A stretch of DNA of 64,000 bases from Desulfovibrio aminophilus (GCF_023660105.1 NZ_JAMHGA010000015.1:89521-153520); one strand, 5' to 3'; positions 44,452-53,297 are shown, counted from the first letter of the stretch. Program-made: numbers and translations. Notes: generated from the sequence alone by a model not told the origin.

Positions 44452-44564
44452 CGGCCCGGGTCCGGGAAGGCCCGCGCCCCCGGGACGCCGGCCGCGCCTT
44501 GACGCGGACCCCGGCCCCGGCTACCCCTGATGGAGGGAGAACCCGTCCGCTTCCGGGGGGCTTC

Positions 44565-45677
44565 ATGCTGGCGTTCATCCGTTCATCCTATTTCCAGGGG
44601 CTGCTGGACAGCTTCCAGACCGGCGTCATCCTCTTCAACGACGCGGGCCGGGCCTATGCCGTGAACTCCGCCCTGCCCCGGCTGCTGGGCGTGTCCCGCG
44701 AGACCCTGGCCCGCACCACCTGGGACGCCTTCTTCCTCCAGCTCGGGCTGAACGAGGACCTGGAGGAGTACCTGGAGGCCGTCGGCCCCCTGGACCGGCC
44801 CCGGGAACTGCCGCCCACGGACTTCGAATACCAGCACCCCGGCGGCGGGTCCGTGCGGCTCTCGCTCTCCCGCTCGCTGCTGGTGGATTTCGGCAAGCTC
44901 TTCGGCATCACCGTGCAGATCGCGGACATGAGCGACATCTACGCCCTGCACGAGCGCGAGAAGGCCATGCTGGAGGAGAACCGCCTGCTCCAGCGCCACC
45001 GCGCCCAGGGCCTGCAGAAGCTCTCCATGGCCGTGGCCCACCAGATCCGCAATCCGCTCATGGCCGTGGGCGGCTTCAGCGACCTGCTCCTGCGCCGCCT
45101 GCCCGAGGCCGCGCCTGAAACCGAGCTGGTGCGGCCCATTCTGGACAGCGCCCGGCGGCTGGAGGCCGTGGTCGAGGCCGTGTCCTCCTTCGCGGCCATC
45201 CGCCTGGGCGAGGTCGGGCCCTGCGCCCTGGGGCCGCTGGCCCGCGAGGCCCTGGACCTGGCCGCGGCCGGGCTGGCCCGCGCGGCCGGGCATTCCCTGG
45301 ACATCGCCGGGGACGGCGCAACCGTGGCCGCCGACGCGGACCTGCTGCGCCGGGCCCTGGCGGCGCTCCTGCGCAACAGCCTGGAGGCCGCCGACGGCCC
45401 CTGCCGCCTGCGCCTGGGCCTGGAGCCGCTGGAGGACTGCTGGGAGCTGTCCCTGCTGGACGAAGGCCCGGGCGTGGCCGAGGAGCATCTGCCCTACGTC
45501 TTCGATCCCTTCTACAGCACCCGGCCGCTGTCCGTGGGCATGGGCCTGACCACGGCCCAGCGCATCGCCCACGAGCACGGCGGGGGGATCAGCCTGGGCC
45601 CCGGGCCCCGGGGCGGCTGCCTGGTGCGGCTCGTGCTGCCGCGCCGGGCGGCCGGGAACGGCCGCTTTTCTCCTTGA
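44565..45677 (+). CDS. soluble PAS-domain sensor histidine kinase
   Basis: 370 residues, no membrane helix. A PAS domain is at about 10-125 (LLDSFQTGVILFNDAGRAYAVNSALPRLLGVSRE). The H-box is LQKLSMAVAHQIRNPLMAVGGFSDLL with the phospho-His near 158. The ATP-binding domain has ALLRNSLEAA (N-box), DEGPGVAEEHLPYVFDPFYSTRPLSVGMGLTTAQRIAHEHGG (G-boxes and F-box). No response-regulator gene is beside it, so its partner is elsewhere. A TTGACG-N17-TACCCC pair at 44499-44527 is a weak candidate promoter. The ATG at 44565 follows a G-rich stretch. Confidence 0.9.
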   Translation: MLAFIRSSYFQGLLDSFQTGVILFNDAGRAYAVNSALPRLLGVSRETLARTTWDAFFLQLGLNEDLEEYLEAVGPLDRPRELPPTDFEYQHPGGGSVRLSLSRSLLVDFGKLFGITVQIADMSDIYALHEREKAMLEENRLLQRHRAQGLQKLSMAVAHQIRNPLMAVGGFSDLLLRRLPEAAPETELVRPILDSARRLEAVVEAVSSFAAIRLGEVGPCALGPLAREALDLAAAGLARAAGHSLDIAGDGATVAADADLLRRALAALLRNSLEAADGPCRLRLGLEPLEDCWELSLLDEGPGVAEEHLPYVFDPFYSTRPLSVGMGLTTAQRIAHEHGGGISLGPGPRGGCLVRLVLPRRAAGNGRFSP

Positions 45678-45687
45678 CCCGGCCCGG

Positions 45688-45703
45688 TTGATTCAATAAT
45701 CAA
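45688..45703. promoter_or_regulatory. perfect 16-base palindrome upstream of malic enzyme
   Basis: TTGATT-CAAT-AATCAA is its own reverse complement in the arms and lies 37 bases upstream of the malic enzyme ATG and 11 bases after the kinase stop. TTGAT...ATCAA arms resemble CRP/FNR-family half-sites, but the spacing is six rather than four bases. It could also be an RNA stem. Confidence 0.45.
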
Positions 45704-45739
45704 ACCCGGTAATCCCACTCATTTTTTTGGAGGCGGACC

Positions 45740-47056
45740 ATGGCACTGTACACCAAGGAAGAGGCGCTCGCGTACCATTCCGACAAGCGCCGGGGCAAGC
45801 TGGAAGTCTTCTCCATCAAGCCCTGCGCCACCCAAAAGCATCTGACCATGGCCTACAGCCCGGGCGTGGCCGAGGCCTGCCGCGCCATCCACGCCGACAC
45901 CGAGAAGGTCTACGAGTACACCAACAAGGGCAACCTCGTGGCCGTGGTCTCCAACGGCACGGCCGTGCTCGGCCTGGGCAACATCGGGCCCGAGGCGGGC
46001 AAGCCGGTCATGGAGGGCAAGGGCGTGCTCTTCAAGATCTTCGCGGACATCGACGTCTACGACCTGAACATCCGCCAGCTGGACCCGCTCAAGGTCATCG
46101 AGTTCTGCAAGATGCTCGAACCCACCTTCGGCGGCGTCAACCTCGAGGACATCAAGTCCCCGGAGTGCTTCCAGATCGAGCAGACGCTCATCAAGGAGAT
46201 GGGCATTCCGGTCTTCCACGACGACCAGCACGGCACGGCCATCATCTCCGGCGCGGGACTCATCAACGCCCTGGAGATCAGCGGCAAGAAGATCGGCGAC
46301 ATCAAGGTCGTGGTCTCCGGCGCGGGCGCGGCGGCCGTCTCCACCTGCCGTTTCTACATCAGCATGGGCCTGACCCGCGAACAGATCTTCATGTTCGACT
46401 CCAAGGGCCTGATCCACACCGGCCGCGAGGGCCTGAACAAGGAGAAACAGGAATTCGCCCAGTCCAAGGCCTGCACCCTGGCCGAGGCCATGAACGGCGC
46501 GGACCTGTTCCTGGGCCTGTCCACCAAGGACATCCTGAACGCCGACATGGTCAGGAGCATGGCCGAGCACCCGGTGATCTTCGCCTGCGCCAACCCGGAT
46601 CCGGAGATTCCCTACGCCGTGGCCAAGGAGGCCCGCGCGGACCTGATCATGGCCACCGGCCGCTCGGACTTCCCGAACCAGATCAACAACGTGCTCGGCT
46701 TCCCCTACATCTTCCGGGGCGCGCTGGACGTGCGCGCCAAGGCCATCAACGAGGAGATGAAGCTGGCCGCCGCCCGGGCCCTGGCCGACCTGGCCAAGGA
46801 GCCGGTCCCGGCCGAGGTCTGCGCCCTGTTCGGGGTCAAGGAGCTGAAGTTCGGCATGGACTACGTCATCCCCAAGCCGCTGGACCCGCGCGTGCTCACC
46901 TGGGTGGCCCCGGCCGTGGCCAAGGCGGCCATGGACTCCGGCGTGGCGACCCAGCCCCTGGACCTGGCTTCCTATCCGGCGGCCCTGGAGGCCCGCATGG
47001 CCTCCATGCGCGCCCGGACCAAGATGGCCGTGGACTCATTCGGCTACGGCTTCTAA
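45740..47056 (+). CDS. malic enzyme
   Basis: 438 residues, the short bacterial form without the phosphotransacetylase-like extension. [64 protein letters not shown] (metal-binding acids), [13 protein letters not shown] and [16 protein letters not shown] (dinucleotide fold) are conserved. It decarboxylates malate to pyruvate with reduction of NAD(P); the NADP-type is likely but not proved by sequence. It may supply reducing power and link C4 acids (including fumarate from the aspartase-like enzyme) to pyruvate. GGAGG precedes the ATG; a strong terminator follows. Confidence 0.94.
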   Translation: MALYTKEEALAYHSDKRRGKLEVFSIKPCATQKHLTMAYSPGVAEACRAIHADTEKVYEYTNKGNLVAVVSNGTAVLGLGNIGPEAGKPVMEGKGVLFKIFADIDVYDLNIRQLDPLKVIEFCKMLEPTFGGVNLEDIKSPECFQIEQTLIKEMGIPVFHDDQHGTAIISGAGLINALEISGKKIGDIKVVVSGAGAAAVSTCRFYISMGLTREQIFMFDSKGLIHTGREGLNKEKQEFAQSKACTLAEAMNGADLFLGLSTKDILNADMVRSMAEHPVIFACANPDPEIPYAVAKEARADLIMATGRSDFPNQINNVLGFPYIFRGALDVRAKAINEEMKLAAARALADLAKEPVPAEVCALFGVKELKFGMDYVIPKPLDPRVLTWVAPAVAKAAMDSGVATQPLDLASYPAALEARMASMRARTKMAVDSFGYGF

Positions 47057-47077
47057 AGCCGACGGGCATCGGAACAG

Positions 47078-47107
47078 AAAGGCCCGGGGGTGACTCCGGG
47101 CCTTTTT
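47078..47107 (+). terminator. Rho-independent terminator after malic enzyme
   Basis: AAAGGCCCGG (47078-47087) and CCGGGCCTTT (47096-47105) form a perfect stem with an 8-base loop, ending in five T residues. It lies 21 bases after the malic enzyme stop and just ahead of the acetyltransferase gene. Confidence 0.9.
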
Positions 47108-47124
47108 CGCGCCATAACGGACCC

Positions 47125-47607
47125 ATGCGCCACACCATCCTCCCCGCGAAACCCGCCGACGCGGCGGACATCCTCGCGCTGCAGCGGCTGGCCTATGAAT
47201 CCGAGGCCCGACTCTACGGCGACCGGACCATTCCGCCCCTGACCCAGACCCTGGAAGAGCTGCGGGCCGAGTTCGAGCGGCTCGTGATCCTCAAGGCCGC
47301 GGCCGATCCCGCCGGGGACGGGCCGCTTTTGGGCTCCGTGCGGGCCGGGCTGGACGGCGTGGTCTGCCGCGTCGGACGGCTCATCGTGCGGCCGGAGGTC
47401 CAGGGCCGGGGGCTGGGCACGGCCCTGCTCGCGGCGGTGGAGGAGCGCTTTCCGACGGCCGTCCGCTTCTCCCTGTTCACCGGCGCGCGGAGCGCGGGCA
47501 ATCTGCGCCTCTATCAGCGGCTGGGCTACCGGCCGGTGCGCGAGGAGGCCGTGAGCCCCGCGCTCATCCTGGTCTTCCTGGAAAAGCCCGGACCGGCGGC
47601 CCGCTGA
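47125..47607 (+). CDS. GNAT family N-acetyltransferase
   Basis: 160 residues. ILPAKPADAADILALQRLAYESEARLY opens a GNAT fold, and GRLIVRPEVQGRGLGTALLAAVEERFP is motif A with the acetyl-CoA pyrophosphate loop (Q-G-R-G-L-G). YQRLGYRPVREEAV is motif B. The substrate is unknown. The start lies 18 bases after the malic enzyme terminator; no ribosome site is obvious. Confidence 0.9.
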   Translation: MRHTILPAKPADAADILALQRLAYESEARLYGDRTIPPLTQTLEELRAEFERLVILKAAADPAGDGPLLGSVRAGLDGVVCRVGRLIVRPEVQGRGLGTALLAAVEERFPTAVRFSLFTGARSAGNLRLYQRLGYRPVREEAVSPALILVFLEKPGPAAR

Positions 47608-47657
47608 GCGTGGGACGCCTCGTTGCCGCCCGGCCCTTTTTCGGGCAGGGGAGGGAC

Positions 47658-47825
47658 ATGGACGAGAGGGAACGCGAACGATTGCGGCGTCTGGCCGAGG
47701 AGCGTGGCCTGGACCCCGAGGCCGTGCTGGCGGCCCTGGGCGCGGACGGAAGCCTGCCCGGCGACCTGGAGGACATGCTGGCCGCCCTGGCGGCCCGGCT
47801 TGAGGGGCGGGACGGCGCGGACTAG
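47658..47825 (+). CDS. small acidic helical protein of unknown function
   Basis: 55 residues: MDERERERLRRLAEERGLDP, then EAVLAALGADGSLPGDLEDM and LAALAARLEGRDGAD. GGGGAGGGAC precedes the ATG. It is predicted all-helical and charged, with no family recognised. Its TAG stop shares the CTAG tetramer with the stop of the convergent FapA-family gene. It might be a short regulator or a chance open frame. Confidence 0.5.
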   Translation: MDERERERLRRLAEERGLDPEAVLAALGADGSLPGDLEDMLAALAARLEGRDGAD

Positions 47826-49774
47826 ATGTTGCCGGCGACGATCTCGCGGGTCTGGTCGTCGTAGCGGAAGCCGGCGCGCTCCACGGGAGCGGTGAGCGTC
47901 AGGGTCCGGCCCGCGATCTTGATGGTCACGCCCGGATGGGCCACCCGCCGCACGCGGATCGCGGCCTGGGCGAATTCCTGCCGCCGCTTGCGCACGGCCT
48001 CGGCCAGGGTTTGGGTGATCTCCCGGAAGCGCGCCCAGCGCTTCATGCGGTAGCGCAGGAGCCGGAGCACGGCCTCGCGTTTTTCCGGCGGGGTCTTCTC
48101 CAGCACCACGCGGGGGTCGGCGCAGCCCAGGCTGGCGTCGATGCGCTCCAGCTCCTTCTTGATCTCCCGCCGCTCGGCCAGGATGCCCTGGTCCTCTTCG
48201 GTCTGGATGCTCACGCCCACCACAGTGGCCACGCCCAGGGGCGAGCCGAGTTCGTTGCACTCCAGGCCCTTGCCGCAGACCAGGGTTCCGCCCTGGACGA
48301 TGCCCTTGCCCTTCACGGCCAGGATCTGGCCCGGCGTGCGGATGAGGCAGTGATTGATCTCGTTGCCGATGACCACGTCGCCTCCGGCCTGGATGCGGGC
48401 GTTGGTGGCGAACTGGGCCGTGACGTGGCCCCCGGCACGGATCAGGCCGCCCTTGGACATGAGGATGCCGCCGCCCACCTCCACGTTGCCCTGGGCTTCC
48501 ACCTCCGCGCTCTCCACCACCTCGCGCACCACCACGTGCCCGGCGGACTGGACCACGAAACCGGCCTGGATGCTGCCCCGGACCTCCACCGAGCCCTTGT
48601 CCACGCGGATGTTGCCCGAGGCCAGGCTCACGTCGCCCTCGACGAGCACGCTGTCGGTGATGGAGACCGTCTTTCCCTGGACGACCACCATGCCGTCCAC
48701 CTCGGCCTGGAAGAGCGCGCCGCCCTCCAGGGCCGTGACGCCCTCTCCGGCGCTGATCTCCAGGGGGGCGCCGCTGGCCGCCGGGATGGGATGGTCGAAC
48801 AGGTCCAGGCCTTCCTCGCCCGTGGCCGGGGGGTGCAGGCGGGCGAACTGGCGGCCCTTTTCCACCGAGGGGTGGCTGCCGCGCTCGCGGTAGTCCAGGC
48901 GGCCGCCCTGGGCCTCGGTGCCCACCAGGTCGCGGCTGCGGATGAGAAGTTCCAGCCAGCCGTCCTTGCCGGGCGTGGGCGGCACGCCCAGGGCCAGGAC
49001 CACGTCCTGCTGGGGCTGGCCGGTCTCCCGGGCCAGGGCCAGGGCCTGCTCCACGTTCTCCAGCAGAAGCGGCCGCGAGATGCGCAGGACCTTGAGGGCC
49101 CTGGCGAGGCGCTCGGCGGTCACCGGCCGGTCCAGGGAGTCCGTGGCCGTGATCACGGCCCGGGCCTCGGTCTTGTTTTCGTTCAGGCTGATGAGCGAAC
49201 GCACCACGGCGCGCTGGGGCGTGACCTCGGCCAGGCCGTAGACCTGGGCCCGCACCGTGTCGTCGCTCGGGTTCAGGGCCACGTTGTCCGTGCGGGGCAC
49301 CTCCAGATCCTTGGGCTGGGCCTGGTTGGCCGGGGTGAGCACGCGGCCGTCGATGGACAGGCCCTCCTCGGGCCGCTCCAGGGCGCGCTTGATGGCCACG
49401 ATGTCGCCGGGGAAAACGGGGCGGCCGTGATCGCCCATGGGCTCAAGGAAGGCGTCCCGGGACTCCACGCAGGGCTTGCCGCGCACCAGGGTGATGCCGG
49501 TGACCGGCTTGTCCTCGGCGATATGGCGCAGAACCTTGTCCAGGGCCGCCTCGCTGGGCGGCAGGGAGATGCCGGCGCGCACCAGGGCTTCGCGGAGGCC
49601 CTCCTTGGTCAGGGGCGCGCCGCCGGGGCCGGGCGGGGTGTAGCGGCTGATGCCGAGCTTGAGCCCGTCCTCGGAAAGGCAGAAGCGCACCCGGGCGTCG
49701 GCCGCGCCGGGCGACCCGTCGCCGTCAGGAATGTCGGCACAGGTTCCGTTCTCCAGCGAATCCTTGCTTGCCAT
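47822..49774 (-). CDS. FapA / DUF342 family protein
   Basis: 650 residues, cytoplasmic. The N-terminal half is mixed; from about residue 330 a long beta-helix-like repeat appears (VVVQGKTVSITDSVLVEGDVSLASGNIRVDKGSVEVRGSIQAGFVV, VVESAEVEAQGNVEVGGGILMSKGGLIRAGGHVTAQF), the core of the FapA family (DUF342, flagellar assembly protein A). A C-terminal coiled coil (RREIKKELERIDASLG, FREITQTLAEAVRKRRQEFAQAAIRVRR) follows. Such proteins assemble into polymers or affect flagellar placement in Vibrio; function here is unknown. GGAGGAGC precedes the ATG. Confidence 0.88.
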   Translation of the reverse strand: MASKDSLENGTCADIPDGDGSPGAADARVRFCLSEDGLKLGISRYTPPGPGGAPLTKEGLREALVRAGISLPPSEAALDKVLRHIAEDKPVTGITLVRGKPCVESRDAFLEPMGDHGRPVFPGDIVAIKRALERPEEGLSIDGRVLTPANQAQPKDLEVPRTDNVALNPSDDTVRAQVYGLAEVTPQRAVVRSLISLNENKTEARAVITATDSLDRPVTAERLARALKVLRISRPLLLENVEQALALARETGQPQQDVVLALGVPPTPGKDGWLELLIRSRDLVGTEAQGGRLDYRERGSHPSVEKGRQFARLHPPATGEEGLDLFDHPIPAASGAPLEISAGEGVTALEGGALFQAEVDGMVVVQGKTVSITDSVLVEGDVSLASGNIRVDKGSVEVRGSIQAGFVVQSAGHVVVREVVESAEVEAQGNVEVGGGILMSKGGLIRAGGHVTAQFATNARIQAGGDVVIGNEINHCLIRTPGQILAVKGKGIVQGGTLVCGKGLECNELGSPLGVATVVGVSIQTEEDQGILAERREIKKELERIDASLGCADPRVVLEKTPPEKREAVLRLLRYRMKRWARFREITQTLAEAVRKRRQEFAQAAIRVRRVAHPGVTIKIAGRTLTLTAPVERAGFRYDDQTREIVAGNI

Positions 49775-49851
49775 GCTCCTCCGGCCCGGACCGCGCGCCG
49801 GTCCAGGCCCCTCCCTGATTCTGGGCATACGTGAAGAACCGGTGACAATCA

Positions 49852-49894
49852 ATCGAACGAATTATAACCTGACGAACGATATATGGCGTTCGAT
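49852..49894. promoter_or_regulatory. inverted repeat with TATAAT in the fapA upstream region
   Basis: ATCGAACG (49852-49859) and CGTTCGAT (49887-49894) are complementary. GAACGA recurs at 49855-49860 and 49874-49879 as a direct repeat. A TATAAT for the minus strand lies at 49866-49861 within the dyad. This arrangement suggests an operator over the promoter of the FapA-family gene; the regulator is unknown. Confidence 0.45.
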
Positions 49895-51138
49895 CAGTCC
49901 TGGCGGCGGCAGAGCTCCTCGAGGATGCGGGAGAGGTCGGCGTAGAGGCCGCCGGAGGAGGGCGGCGGCCCGAACAGGGCTTCGCGCTGGCCCCTGAGTC
50001 CGCGCGGATGAAGGGCCTCGGGCGCGGAGTGCAGGACGGTCATGGCCAGCCGCTCGGAGAGCAGGTAGCCGGTGACGCCCTGGTGGAACAGCTCGGCCAG
50101 GCGGCCGAACTCCGGGGCCTTTTCCCGCCAGTAGCCTCGGGCGGCCTCGGTCTCCGGGCGGCCCAGACACTCGCGCACCAGGGCGTAGAGGCTGCCCAGG
50201 GCCGCGCCCGGGATGCCGCGCCGCCAGCCCAGGAGCCAGGGATTGCGCCAGAAGAGCAGGAAGTGCTCGCTGCCCGTGCGGATGATCTCCTCCATGATGT
50301 CCCGGGCGCGCAGGAGCGTCGGGTCGGCCCAGGCCACGGGCAGGGCGGCCAGGTCCCAGGCGGGCAGGGGCGGCCGCGCGGAGGAGTCCCCGAGGATCAC
50401 GTTCAGGATGTGCGAGAGCCAGGCATTGGCCTGGCGCGATGCCGGAGTCTCCAGGTGGGGGTAGGAGAGCAGGTAGCGGCCCCGGCCCAGCCTGCCGGAC
50501 ACCACGGCCGGACGTCCCACGAGGTTCTCCGGCCGGAGGCGGATGCCGTGGAGGTTTTCCCAGTCCTCCAGGATCTGCGGCGGCAGGGCGGAAAGGCTCA
50601 GGTCCGCGACCCAGAAATCCGGGCCCGGGGCCCGGTAGCGGGCCAGGGTCTCGGCCCCGTCGCCCTGGGGCGCGAACTGCGCGGGCCACCAGACCGGGGC
50701 CAGGATCGAGGGGCCCAACTCTTCGGGCACCAGGGCATGGTCCCGGGCCAGGTCCACGCGCACGTGGCCGCTGAGGAAATGCTGGAAGCGGTCCGCGAAG
50801 CCGCCTCGCTCCCAGGGGCAGAGCTCCAGGCCCTCGCCCCCGGACAGGCCCAGGCCCGCGCCGCCGCAGAAGCCGAGATAGGTCCCGCCGCCGTTCACGT
50901 AGCCGCGCACGGCCGCCACCCCGGCGGCTCCCAGGGCCTCGGCCTTGCACCGGGCCCGGCCGCCGGGAACGATGAGGGCCGCCGGGCGCTCCCGGGCCAG
51001 CAGGCCGCCCGCGATCTCCTCGCCGCTCACCAGCCGGTGGGGCAGGTCCCAGGCGCGCAGGGCCCGGACCACGAGCAGGCCCCAGATGTGGGATTCGTCC
51101 CAGTAGACGTGCAGGGCGGATGGGGATGGGCCGGACAT
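49894..51138 (-). CDS. BPL_N (biotin-protein-ligase N-terminal-like) domain protein
   Basis: 414 residues. The first part (VYWDESHIWGLLVVRALRAWDLPHRLVSGEEI, RPAALIVPGGRARCKAEALGAAGVAAVRGYVNGGGTYLGFCGGAGLG) is a class-I glutamine-amidotransferase-like fold of the BPL_N type, with the GFCGG nucleophile-elbow sequence. The second half (about 265-414) is helical and not recognised. BPL_N stands at the N-terminus of some biotin ligases, but no ligase catalytic domain is present here, so biotin chemistry is not implied. It lies in front of the C69 peptidase gene on the same strand. Confidence 0.75.
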   Translation of the reverse strand: MSGPSPSALHVYWDESHIWGLLVVRALRAWDLPHRLVSGEEIAGGLLARERPAALIVPGGRARCKAEALGAAGVAAVRGYVNGGGTYLGFCGGAGLGLSGGEGLELCPWERGGFADRFQHFLSGHVRVDLARDHALVPEELGPSILAPVWWPAQFAPQGDGAETLARYRAPGPDFWVADLSLSALPPQILEDWENLHGIRLRPENLVGRPAVVSGRLGRGRYLLSYPHLETPASRQANAWLSHILNVILGDSSARPPLPAWDLAALPVAWADPTLLRARDIMEEIIRTGSEHFLLFWRNPWLLGWRRGIPGAALGSLYALVRECLGRPETEAARGYWREKAPEFGRLAELFHQGVTGYLLSERLAMTVLHSAPEALHPRGLRGQREALFGPPPSSGGLYADLSRILEELCRRQD

Positions 51139-51175
51139 GAAAGGGCAGTAGCAGAGGCGGGCGGGATTCGGCAAG

Positions 51176-51207
51176 GGACGCCCCCTCCCCGAGGAAGAGG
51201 GCGTCCC
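51176..51207 (-). terminator. hairpin after the C69 peptidase gene
   Basis: GGGACGCCCCCTC (51176-51188) pairs with GAGGGCGTCCC (51197-51207) with a small bulge, 14 bases past the peptidase stop on the minus strand. No T-run follows, so it may be a weak or RNA-stabilising element. Confidence 0.45.
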
Positions 51208-51220
51208 GCCGGGCGTTCGG

Positions 51221-52954
51221 TTACTTCTTCGGCTTCTCGTACTTGGTCGGGCCGCTTTCAAAGCCCACGGCCTTGAGCCACCAGGCCGGGTAGAAGACCT
51301 CCTGGGCCAGGCCTTCCTTGGTGTTCAGGAACCCGTCGTTGTATTTGATGTAGAGCTGGTCCGAGAGGTTCCACCAGTCCTTGAGCAGGGCCTTGGCCCT
51401 GGTGTCGGCGTCGGCGGTGAGCAGCTTGCGCGCGCCCTTCTGGTCGCCCTTCTTCCAGAGCGCCAGGGCCTTTTCCTCCAGGGCGGGCTGCTCGCCGAAG
51501 GCGGCGGACTCGTAGCGCTCGCGTACCTTCACGATGTCCTGGATCATGAACGAGTACTTGAGCATGGCGTAGTTGGCCACGTAGTTGAAGGCGGTCCAGA
51601 GGCTGCCGCGTTCGAGCTTGAGCGCGTCGCCCTTCTGGATCGGCGCGGGCAGGTCGACGACGCCCGCGTGGAAGGGCAGGAGCACGGCCGTGGCCGGGCG
51701 GTCCGGGCCGTACCAGGTGATCCCGCCGATGGCGTCGGGCAGCCAGGCCCGCGACTGGTTCACGTAGGCGTAGACGCAGCGGTAGATGTTCAGCGGCCGC
51801 TCGAAGGCCCCGTCGAGCGGGGTCAGGCGGCCTTCCTTGTCGGCCATGCCCTCGGCCTGGCCCTCGAAGCGGTTGGGGTCGTTGAAGGGACCGGCGGCCA
51901 GCCCCTGGGTCAGGTCGAACTCGGTGCCCTCGTAGTTGTCGCGGTGGATGGCGAAGATGTCCTTGGGGTTGAGCTTGTTGTCCGGCTTGATGGTGAAGGG
52001 ATAGGCCTTGGTGAAGGGGCCCTCGACCCAGGGGGACAGCTTCAGCGAGGGGGCCACCAGGGACATGGCCCGCCAGACCCGGCGCAGGGAGTAGTAGGGG
52101 TGGTGGAACTCGCCGTCGCCGTACACGGCGGTCCAGTCCAGGGGACCGTTCTCGGGCTTCCACCAGCCCTTGGCCTTGGCCACGTCGAAGATGTTCTTGG
52201 AATACATCATGTCCGGGGCGTTCTCCCGGACCTCGCGGATGCGGAACTGGTTGGCGGCCGCGAAGAAGGCGTCGTCGGGCACGCGCTGGGCCACCCAGAC
52301 GCCGTCCGTGCCGTTCATGTCGTAGCCGCACATCTCGAAGACCCAGCCTTCCTTGGGATCGGCCACGAGCAGGGTCTCGCCGGTGCCGTAGTAGCCGTAC
52401 TTGGCGATGAGTCCGCCCATGAGCTGGATGGCCTCGCGGGCGGTCTTGCAGCGCTCCAGGGCCACGCGGGAGAGCTCGGCGGAGTAGAAGATGCGCTTGC
52501 CGGCCTCGGGCTCGGGGTGGACCTTGGCCTTGTCCGTGCACTCGCCGATGGACAGCTGGTGCTCGTTCATGATGCCGTAGTTGGCGTCGAAGTAGGCGTA
52601 GGTGTGGGCCACCTGTGGGATGAAGCCCAGGGGCACGCTCTTGGGCACGCCGGGGGTGTTGTAGCCCGGGCCGCGCTCGGTGGTCATCATGCGCTGGGAC
52701 TCGCTGCCGCCCCACTGGGGCTTGAAGTCCAGGGCGCAGTGGGAATAGAACACCGCGCGCATGCTGCCGGGCTTGTGGTCCATGGCCGGGACAGAGATGA
52801 GCCGGGCGTCGCCCAGGCCGTCGTCGGAATGCGAGACGAGCACCGAGCCGTCGGTGGAAGCGTCCTTGCCCACGAGGATCGTGGTGCAGGCCAGGGCCGT
52901 TCCGGCCGCGCCCAGGCAGCACAGGAAGACCAGCACGCGCAGAATCCCTTTCAT
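51221..52954 (-). CDS. secreted C69-family dipeptidase (peptidase U34)
   Basis: 577 residues. A signal peptide (GILRVLVFLCCLGAAGTALA) ends directly before CTTILVGKDASTDGSVLVSHSDDG: the Cys after the cleavage site is the catalytic N-terminal nucleophile expected in the PepD/U34 family, a Ntn-hydrolase-type fold. YGIMNEHQLSIGECT, IFYSAELSRVALERCKTAREAI and GWVFEMCGYD are the family blocks. It hydrolyses dipeptides, here presumably in the periplasm or outside. CAGAGGAGGAGAG precedes the ATG. Confidence 0.92.
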   Translation of the reverse strand: MKGILRVLVFLCCLGAAGTALACTTILVGKDASTDGSVLVSHSDDGLGDARLISVPAMDHKPGSMRAVFYSHCALDFKPQWGGSESQRMMTTERGPGYNTPGVPKSVPLGFIPQVAHTYAYFDANYGIMNEHQLSIGECTDKAKVHPEPEAGKRIFYSAELSRVALERCKTAREAIQLMGGLIAKYGYYGTGETLLVADPKEGWVFEMCGYDMNGTDGVWVAQRVPDDAFFAAANQFRIREVRENAPDMMYSKNIFDVAKAKGWWKPENGPLDWTAVYGDGEFHHPYYSLRRVWRAMSLVAPSLKLSPWVEGPFTKAYPFTIKPDNKLNPKDIFAIHRDNYEGTEFDLTQGLAAGPFNDPNRFEGQAEGMADKEGRLTPLDGAFERPLNIYRCVYAYVNQSRAWLPDAIGGITWYGPDRPATAVLLPFHAGVVDLPAPIQKGDALKLERGSLWTAFNYVANYAMLKYSFMIQDIVKVRERYESAAFGEQPALEEKALALWKKGDQKGARKLLTADADTRAKALLKDWWNLSDQLYIKYNDGFLNTKEGLAQEVFYPAWWLKAVGFESGPTKYEKPKK

Positions 52955-53070
52955 CTCTCCTCCTCTGTTATCAGGGGCAACCCGTTGAAGACCTTACGAA
53001 TCGCATTCTCTTCTATCGCAGAATCCATGCCGGGTGGCAAGGAGGGCCGCATTATAATCCGGCGGGGCGG

Positions 53071-53220
53071 CAGGCTTCGCCTGATCTCGGAAAGCAAGGA
53101 AGAGTCTTTCCATTTTCCATGATCCGACGAAGTCGGCGGCGAATCCGGGGGCCTTCGGCCCGTTTCAGAAAGGCAAAGAGCCGAGAGCCTCTCTGCCTTT
53201 CTATAAGCCAGCGAAGCTGG
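53071..53220. repeat. four 13-base mini-hairpins with GAA or TTC loops
   Basis: CAGGC-TTC-GCCTG (53071-53083), CCGAC-GAA-GTCGG (53124-53136), GGGCC-TTC-GGCCC (53149-53161) and CCAGC-GAA-GCTGG (53208-53220). All have perfect 5-base-pair arms and a loop of GAA or its complement TTC, while the arm sequences differ. They lie in the valS leader. Confidence 0.7.
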
Positions 53221-53267
53221 GTCTTTCCTCTTGGGCGATTTTTGGGTAGGTCTTTCGATTCAGCGCG

Positions 53268-53297
53268 GACGGGACCGGGCCATGACCCGCTCCCGTC
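53268..53297 (+). promoter_or_regulatory. composite stem just upstream of the valS ribosome site
   Basis: GACGGG (53268-53273) pairs with CCCGTC (53292-53297) and CGGG (53276-53279) with CCCG (53286-53289), with a 2x2 internal loop and a 6-base apical loop. It is followed by ATCTTTCC and then the ribosome site. It could attenuate valS transcription or mask initiation. Confidence 0.45.

Noticed and set aside
44452..44498. Terminator after the CBS gene.
   Set aside because: GTCCGGG and CCCGGGAC can pair only with a bulge and no T-run follows.
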